NCBI GenBank assembly: GCA_044375695.1
Contig: JBILMG010000032.1
Coordinates: 1 to 8,787 of the forward strand
Source: DATDYW01 sp044375695
GTDB taxonomy: Bacteria; Patescibacteriota; Minisyncoccia; Phycocordibacterales; JAACPR01
Direction: 5' to 3'
Length of the DNA: 8,787 nt
Both the position numbers and the translations under genes were made by a program. The notes under the pieces are model-generated. The model was not told the DNA's origin, made no database searches, and was given only the letters and a program-made list of their open reading frames with translations. Below, piece after piece: positions 6,014 to 8,787 of this stretch; within the stretch, counting starts at the first letter, position 1; each line of letters starts with the position of its first letter.

Positions 6014-6064
6014 CGAAGAAAGAAAGCTGCCCTCGGCGTGAGCCGAGGGCAGTAAACATTTTTC
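6014..6064. terminator. Bidirectional Rho-independent terminator
   Basis: The 11-bp stem CTGCCCTCGGC (6027-6037) with GCCGAGGGCAG (6042-6052) is closed by a GTGA loop. On the plus strand it is followed by TAAACATTTTT, ending the M23 peptidase transcript. On the minus strand it is followed by CTTTCTTTCTT, able to end the 6172-6738 transcript, although that stop lies about 120 nt upstream. Confidence 0.85.
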
Positions 6065-6171
6065 CGGACTACCGTCAGGCGGCCCTAGCCTCAAGAACGG
6101 CCACGCCGCAACGGGCGTGACGAGGCCTGTGGCACCACGAGCGCGGCGCAACCACCGGCCGACAATCGGCC
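6065..6171. other. GC-rich intergenic stretch with two hairpins
   Basis: This 107-bp spacer between convergent genes has no convincing ORF or tRNA. It holds two hairpins: CACGCC/GGCGTG (6102-6107 and 6114-6119, loop 6 nt) and GGCCGA/TCGGCC (6157-6162 and 6166-6171, loop CAA). The second abuts the stop codon of the 6172-6738 gene. Neither has a T-tract. They may protect the 3' end of that mRNA. Confidence 0.5.
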
Positions 6172-6738
6172 TTAGGAAGCCTGTCGCACGATGAGAAACT
6201 GTGTGCAGTAGGCGGGCCAGAGACCCTGCTCGTTGCTGGCGTACAGGTCTAGCAGGCGGCCGCTATTGGGACCAGGGCACGAGCAGGCGCGCGGCGCAAC
6301 CTTAACGTAGCCGTCTCCATCGGCGGCAGAACCGAGCGCCAGGATAGGATCCCGATGCTGAAGCCACGGATGCGCGCCGGTTAGCGCGCAGAGCTCGGCG
6401 AGCCCGCCGACAGACCAGGGGGCACCGTCAGTCTCGAGGCTCTCGGCGAAAAGACGGACCGCTTCGGACGAGACCTTGGATTCACAGAAGCTCAGAAGCG
6501 CCGGCTGAATGAGGACGAGGCCGTCGCCGGCAACCGGGAATCGGTCGGCGGTTATGCCGGCATCGAGCGCGTCCGCGCGGCCTTCGTCGTGCGCCTGCCC
6601 GAGCATGGCCGCGTAGCCGTTCTCGGCAGCGATAGCCGCGTGGTTGACGGTGACGACAGGGTAGCTCACGACACAGATGCCGCCTTCGAAAAATTCGGTG
6701 ACGGTGGCGAGGGGAGGGTACAGTCTTTGTGTTTTCAT
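6172..6738 (-). CDS. Hypothetical protein
   Basis: 188 residues, family not recognised. No signal peptide is evident, although residues 18-30 are moderately hydrophobic (EGGICVVSYPVVTV). Alanine-rich helical stretches follow (HAAIAAENGYAAMLGQAHDEGRAD). The C-terminal third has a compact cysteine motif (ACSCPGP) and two further cysteines (AELCALTG, AYCTQF), which could bind metal or form disulphides; this is a guess. The gene has its own TTGACA promoter and an unusually long leader of about 50 nt that can form a 7-bp hairpin. Translation from ATG at 6738 has no Shine-Dalgarno; the preceding bases are A-rich. It is convergent with the M23 gene, sharing the terminator at 6014-6064, and divergent from the 6995 gene. 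Size and promoter style match the other three minus-strand units. Confidence 0.78.
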   Translation of the reverse strand: MKTQRLYPPLATVTEFFEGGICVVSYPVVTVNHAAIAAENGYAAMLGQAHDEGRADALDAGITADRFPVAGDGLVLIQPALLSFCESKVSSEAVRLFAESLETDGAPWSVGGLAELCALTGAHPWLQHRDPILALGSAADGDGYVKVAPRACSCPGPNSGRLLDLYASNEQGLWPAYCTQFLIVRQAS

Positions 6739-6816
6739 TTTTGAGAGGGCGTGGTCGTTTGATTTTGTTTTTTGAGGGAACGACCTTTACGTACACATAT
6801 AGTTTCATTTTTGAGA
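6733..6816. repeat. 14-bp direct repeat around the start codon and promoter spacer
   Basis: TTTCATTTTTGAGA occurs at 6733-6746 and again at 6803-6816, 70 bp apart. The first copy contains the start codon of the 6172-6738 gene (CAT); the second lies in its promoter spacer. It may be a trace of a local duplication, though chance is plausible in AT-rich DNA. Confidence 0.5.
6753..6785 (-). promoter_or_regulatory. Hairpin in the leader of the 6172-6738 gene
   Basis: GGTCGTT (6753-6759) pairs with AACGACC (6779-6785) around a 19-nt A-rich loop. It lies between the predicted transcription start (about 6789) and the ATG at 6738. It might influence translation or mRNA stability; no known riboswitch class is recognised. 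Confidence 0.4.
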
Positions 6817-6825
6817 TTGTGTCAA
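6796..6825 (-). promoter_or_regulatory. Promoter of the 6172-6738 gene
   Basis: On the minus strand, consensus -35 TTGACA (6825-6820) is separated by 18 nt from -10 TATATG (6801-6796). The implied leader is about 50 nt, the longest here. Confidence 0.72.
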
Positions 6826-6958
6826 TTTTTTGGCCAGCCTGTCTCGACGGCACACCGGCGTTTCCCACCCAGAAGGCGACCCGCCGAACACTGGTTACGC
6901 GCTGGTGCGGCAAGAGCCCGCGCCTAATTTTTAACGTCGAGCACCGCGCGCCAATATT

Positions 6959-6986
6959 TTGACTTTTTCAATAAAAAGTGTATAAT
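6959..6986 (+). promoter_or_regulatory. Near-consensus promoter of the 6995 gene
   Basis: TTGACT (6959-6964), a 16-nt spacer and perfect TATAAT (6981-6986) lie 8 nt before the ATG at 6995. Transcription should begin at or next to the start codon, so the mRNA is probably leaderless. It is the strongest plus-strand promoter in the window. Confidence 0.85.
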
Positions 6987-6994
6987 ACTACTTG

Positions 6995-7636
6995 ATGAAG
7001 ATCATTACACTAATAATTGCATTGTCTCTCGTAACCTCGTCAGCTCTCGCCGGTCCGTTCGGGTACAGGCCTTCTTTTAGGCCGCCTACACCCACGTACC
7101 GCCCGAGCACGCCGAGGCCGAGCTACGCCCCTAAACCCAGCGTCGCAAAGCCCAATGTCAGCACGGCAAAGCAAACGCCCGCAGCCAAACCGGCAGTGCC
7201 ATTCAGCGAGCCGGTTTCCCCTCAGGTGAAGCCTGCAGCCGCACCAAAAAGCGGACGGGGCACAGCCCTCGGACCGGTGAAGACGCAGAGCGAAGTCCGA
7301 CCCAACCCTACGGGCTACTCAGGCCTTACGTGGGCAGGAAACGGATTCACCCCTATGCCGGGTAACGGCTTCAGCCACTACCCGCACCTCTGGTTCCTGT
7401 GGAGCCAGACCCCGCGAGCGCCGCTCATCTACGCCCCGCACCAAGCGGCGGCGCCGACGAGCAGCCAGGCTCCGGTTATAAAACCGAGACGCGCCCCTTC
7501 GACCCCGAAGCCGAACCGGAGTTCACGCCAAAAGCGGAAAGCCCCAGCGATGCCCGGCAAGAAGACACCGTCCAGCGTACCGAAAACCGGGGAGATTCTT
7601 CCCGAGACGGTCTGCCGATGTGGGTCTTTGGCCTAG
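6995..7636 (+). CDS. Secreted proline-rich protein, probably frameshifted
   Basis: 213 residues from ATG 6995; a TTG directly before it is a less likely start. A clear signal peptide (MKIITLIIALS, cleavage after SSALA near residue 19) shows export. Residues about 20-90 are a low-complexity Pro/Ser/Lys/Arg region with repeated P-S-x-x-P and Y-R-P motifs, typical of extended surface or wall-spanning segments. A Gly/aromatic section follows (GLTWAGNGF, YPHLWFLW). The last ~50 codons of this frame look unnatural: Arg/Lys-rich with codons rare here (AGA, AGT, TCA) and ending CRCGSLA. The frame one base back reads a good acidic linker, a hydrophobic helix and a basic tail ending at 7692. I infer the true product is a secreted protein anchored by a C-terminal membrane helix, interrupted by a frameshift, sequencing error or programmed slip. 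It has its own strong promoter and terminator. Function unknown. Confidence 0.8.
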   Translation: MKIITLIIALSLVTSSALAGPFGYRPSFRPPTPTYRPSTPRPSYAPKPSVAKPNVSTAKQTPAAKPAVPFSEPVSPQVKPAAAPKSGRGTALGPVKTQSEVRPNPTGYSGLTWAGNGFTPMPGNGFSHYPHLWFLWSQTPRAPLIYAPHQAAAPTSSQAPVIKPRRAPSTPKPNRSSRQKRKAPAMPGKKTPSSVPKTGEILPETVCRCGSLA

Positions 7637-7692
7637 CGAGCGCCGCGGCGTTCGTGCTCCTCATGTGGGTCCTGGTTCGCCGAAACAGCTAA
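7366..7692 (+). pseudogene. Out-of-frame C-terminal membrane anchor of the 6995 gene
   Basis: This frame is open from just after a TAA at 7363-7365 to TAA at 7690-7692. Its later part reads naturally: an acidic linker (FDPEAEPEF), then GLPMWVFGL opening a helix of about 20 hydrophobic residues and ending LVRRNS, a basic stop-transfer tail. Codons here are mostly G/C-ending like neighbouring genes. An ATG at 7399 exists, but no promoter or Shine-Dalgarno is seen, so it is more likely the rest of the upstream protein than a separate gene. The switch point lies between 7366 and about 7500; the A-run at 7480-7483 is one candidate. The terminator at 7720 follows this stop, not the 7636 stop, at a normal distance. 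Confidence 0.65.
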
Positions 7693-7719
7693 CCAACGAG
7701 CGAGAGGCGAGTGGCTCCT

Positions 7720-7757
7720 ACCCGGCGCGTCAACACGATGCGCCGGGTTTTTATTTT
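7720..7757 (+). terminator. Rho-independent terminator after the 6995-7692 unit
   Basis: The 9-bp stem ACCCGGCGC (7720-7728) with GCGCCGGGT (7740-7748) has an 11-nt loop and is followed by TTTTATTTTC. It lies 27 nt after the stop at 7692 and 83 nt after the stop at 7636. Confidence 0.88.
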
Positions 7758-7838
7758 CTCGGCACCCAAGCGTCGAGCCTGGAAGGGGAATCCACAACGA
7801 GTCCTCTGGCGGCACGCTTTTCCCAACGCCTTCAGAGG

Positions 7839-7844
7839 TACAAT
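7839..7844 (+). promoter_or_regulatory. -10 box of the 7853 gene, leaderless geometry
   Basis: TACAAT, identical to the box at 4647, lies 8 nt before the ATG at 7853. There is no recognisable -35 box, TG extension or Shine-Dalgarno site. Confidence 0.6.
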
Positions 7845-7852
7845 AGTCGAGC

Positions 7853-8050
7853 ATGAAAAAAGAAACCGGCAACCGCGGCATCGTCGAAATCATCGTCCTG
7901 CTCATCGTGGCCCTCGTTATTATTTTCCTGATGGGGCTGCAGCCGAGCGACGTATGGACCAAGTTCGCCTGGCCAATCCTCGAGAAGAGCTGGGAAATCG
8001 TCGTGGCGGTAGCGCAGGCGATTGCCGGCGCCATCAAAGAAGCCGCCTAG
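7853..8050 (+). CDS. Small single-span membrane protein
   Basis: 65 residues. A short basic N-terminus (MKKETGNRG) leads into a hydrophobic helix at about residues 10-29 (IVEIIVLLIVALVIIFLMGL), then a polar turn (QPSDVW) and a Trp/Ala-rich, probably amphipathic helix to the C-terminus (KFAWPILEKSWEIVVAV, ending KEAA). From memory, short proteins of this plan, with an N-G-x-[IV]-E-[IL]-I start to the helix, recur in Parcubacteria genomes, but I cannot name a family or role. The gene is monocistronic: a TACAAT box 8 nt before the ATG and a terminator at 8071. The strong expression signals around so small an ORF support its reality. Without a Shine-Dalgarno site and with almost no leader, it is probably translated from a leaderless mRNA. 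Confidence 0.85.
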   Translation: MKKETGNRGIVEIIVLLIVALVIIFLMGLQPSDVWTKFAWPILEKSWEIVVAVAQAIAGAIKEAA

Positions 8051-8070
8051 CAGAAGGCATCAGTCGGCAG

Positions 8071-8103
8071 AATCTCGGCCAAACCTGGTCGAGATTTTAT
8101 TTT
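8071..8103 (+). terminator. Rho-independent terminator of the 7853-8050 gene
   Basis: The 10-bp stem AATCTCGGCC (8071-8080) with GGTCGAGATT (8087-8096) includes one G-T wobble and a 6-nt loop AAACCT, then TTATTTT. It lies 20 nt after the stop. Confidence 0.85.
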
Positions 8104-8160
8104 GCGACACTATCCGCTGTCGACCCGACCGAGAGGTTCAATCGGCTCAAGAGGTCACGT

Positions 8161-8195
8161 CTTGGGGCGAGGATTTGCCTTAGCGGCGCCCCAAG
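8161..8195 (+). promoter_or_regulatory. Stable hairpin just upstream of the 8214 gene
   Basis: CTTGGGGCG (8161-8169) and CGCCCCAAG (8187-8195) form a perfect 9-bp stem with a 17-nt loop, ending 18 nt before the ATG at 8214. There is no T-tract, so it is not a normal terminator. As DNA, the inverted repeat could be a protein-binding site upstream of the weak -10 at 8199; as RNA, it could only act if transcription starts further upstream. Confidence 0.45.
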
Positions 8196-8198
8196 CCT

Positions 8199-8204
8199 TA
8201 AGCT
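8199..8204 (+). promoter_or_regulatory. Weak candidate -10 box of the 8214 gene
   Basis: TAAGCT keeps the three best-conserved -10 positions (TA...T) and lies 9 nt before the ATG, matching the leaderless spacing seen at gltX and the M23 gene. Alone it would be unconvincing; support comes from the shared geometry. Confidence 0.3.
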
Positions 8205-8213
8205 CGCCGCCGA

Positions 8214-8786
8214 ATGAAAAGCGAAAAAATATACCAAGCTCATTACGACAAGATATGCCGAGTGCAGATGCTGGGCCTCTGGCTCAAGGTAAAACGAGGC
8301 ATGCTGAGGGCGCTGCTCTTAGGAGGCTTCGTGGGGTTTGGCCTGTACGGGCTGCCGACCTTCGCCCTGGTGGCGATCGCCGCGACGCTCGCCGCCATTA
8401 GAGGCACCGCCGAGCTGGCGGCTCTAGGACAGGTACCCGGCGACTGCTGGGTTCACCTCGGCGGCTGGATCGCCTCGGGCATTGGCTGGGTCTTGCTGCA
8501 CCGACGGCACGAACAGGTGCTCGGTCAGGCGCTCGAGGTCTGGGAAGAAACCGGACGCAGGCGCAGGCGCAGGCTGGAAGAAGGGGTCCTGTGGGACCCG
8601 GTGCTACTGGAAGCCGCGCTGACCGATCTGGGAGCCGTTCGGCACGCCCAAATAGTCCTCGGCTCGAGCCTGGCGGCGTCTCGGCTAACCATGAGGTCGA
8701 CAGACGCCGCGCTCGAAGACCGCGGGCGAGAAATCGAGCGAGAGCTCGACGAGAGGGCGCGGTGCCTGGGAATAGACCCGAGGTAA
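8214..8786 (+). CDS. Hypothetical membrane protein with Arg-rich cytoplasmic tail
   Basis: 190 residues, complete, TAA at 8784-8786. Family not recognised. The N-terminus is polar and basic (MKSEKIYQAHYDK). Hydrophobic segments at about residues 31-62 (RALLLGGFVGFGLYGLPTFALVAIAATLAAI), enough for a hairpin of two helices, and about 80-95 (VHLGGWIASGIGWVLL) give two or three spans. The rest is charged and helical: HRRHEQVLGQALEVWEETG, then a run of six arginines (about 114-119) encoded partly by a CGCAGG triplet repeat, and a C-terminal region with many Glu/Arg residues (REIERELDERARCLG). By the positive-inside rule the tail should be cytoplasmic. No enzyme motif is visible. The start is supported by the open frame and a weak -10 box 9 nt upstream; the strong inverted repeat at 8161-8195 may be regulatory. 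Whether a downstream gene is cotranscribed cannot be seen. Confidence 0.8.
   Translation: MKSEKIYQAHYDKICRVQMLGLWLKVKRGMLRALLLGGFVGFGLYGLPTFALVAIAATLAAIRGTAELAALGQVPGDCWVHLGGWIASGIGWVLLHRRHEQVLGQALEVWEETGRRRRRRLEEGVLWDPVLLEAALTDLGAVRHAQIVLGSSLAASRLTMRSTDAALEDRGREIERELDERARCLGIDPR
8556..8573. repeat. Three tandem CGCAGG hexamers
   Basis: Three perfect copies of CGCAGG lie inside the 8214-8786 gene, where each unit encodes Arg-Arg. They build most of its polyarginine run and could expand or contract in frame. Confidence 0.8.
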
Positions 8787-8787
8787 G

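Noticed and set aside
6065..6171. Possible tRNA or structured RNA in the hairpin-rich spacer
   Set aside because: No cloverleaf and no TTCGANNC-type T-loop; the hairpins are short and unconnected.
6482..6913. 143-codon minus-strand ORF including an ATG in the promoter spacer of the 6172-6738 gene
   Set aside because: Its later part is extremely Arg/His-rich shadow sequence of the real gene; its internal ATG lies at or upstream of the predicted transcription start.
6831..6958. Possible gene or RNA in the spacer between divergent promoters
   Set aside because: No ORF with acceptable composition and no clear structure; I see nothing supportable beyond the flanking promoters.
7711..8217. 168-codon plus-strand ORF over the 7853-8050 gene
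   Set aside because: It begins within a terminator and runs through a second terminator; the 65-codon ORF in another frame has a clear membrane helix and own signals.
1..8787. CRISPR array
   Set aside because: No regularly spaced repeats; only the 142-bp direct repeat pair, short hexamer repeats and one 14-bp pair were found.

Overview
The window is GC-rich (AT-rich only in short intergenic spots), uses the standard bacterial code with TGA as a stop, and is almost entirely single-gene transcription units. The MurG and zinc-less GluRS sequences, leaderless-looking housekeeping genes, small single-membrane-span proteins and gene compactness fit a Patescibacteria/CPR genome, probably Parcubacteria (Kaiserbacteria-like). 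This placement rests on remembered family resemblance, not on a search.

Layout. Positions 1-945 hold the 3' part of murG (+). On the minus strand, 1001-1543 encodes a five-span membrane protein. A divergent promoter region follows, then gltX (1677-2999, +). Its 3' end is abnormal: a 142-bp piece (2824-2965) recurs almost identically at 3776-3917, where it continues into what looks like the original gltX C-terminus and stop (3948). Between the copies lie 810 bp carrying one minus-strand gene (3093-3644) with its own promoter and terminator. Next come another minus-strand unknown gene (3993-4532), a secreted coiled-coil M23 peptidoglycan peptidase (4662-5996, +), a third minus-strand unknown gene (6172-6738), a secreted proline-rich protein whose C-terminal membrane anchor is in another frame (6995-7636, with the anchor to 7692), a 65-residue membrane protein (7853-8050) and a 190-residue membrane protein (8214-8786).

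Two expression styles alternate. Plus-strand genes have a TAnnnT -10 box 8-9 nt before the ATG and no Shine-Dalgarno sequence, so they are probably leaderless. The four minus-strand genes, all 179-188 codons, have TTGACA/TTGACT -35 boxes, AT-rich leaders of roughly 17-50 nt without Shine-Dalgarno, and in three of four cases a hairpin plus T-tract immediately after the stop. They look like self-contained accessory cassettes set between envelope and translation genes. The gltX insertion appears to be one such cassette caught with its integration scar.

Functionally, MurG (lipid II synthesis) and the M23 peptidase (peptidoglycan hydrolysis) are cell-wall proteins and GltX supplies Glu-tRNA. The roles of the other proteins cannot be told from the sequence.
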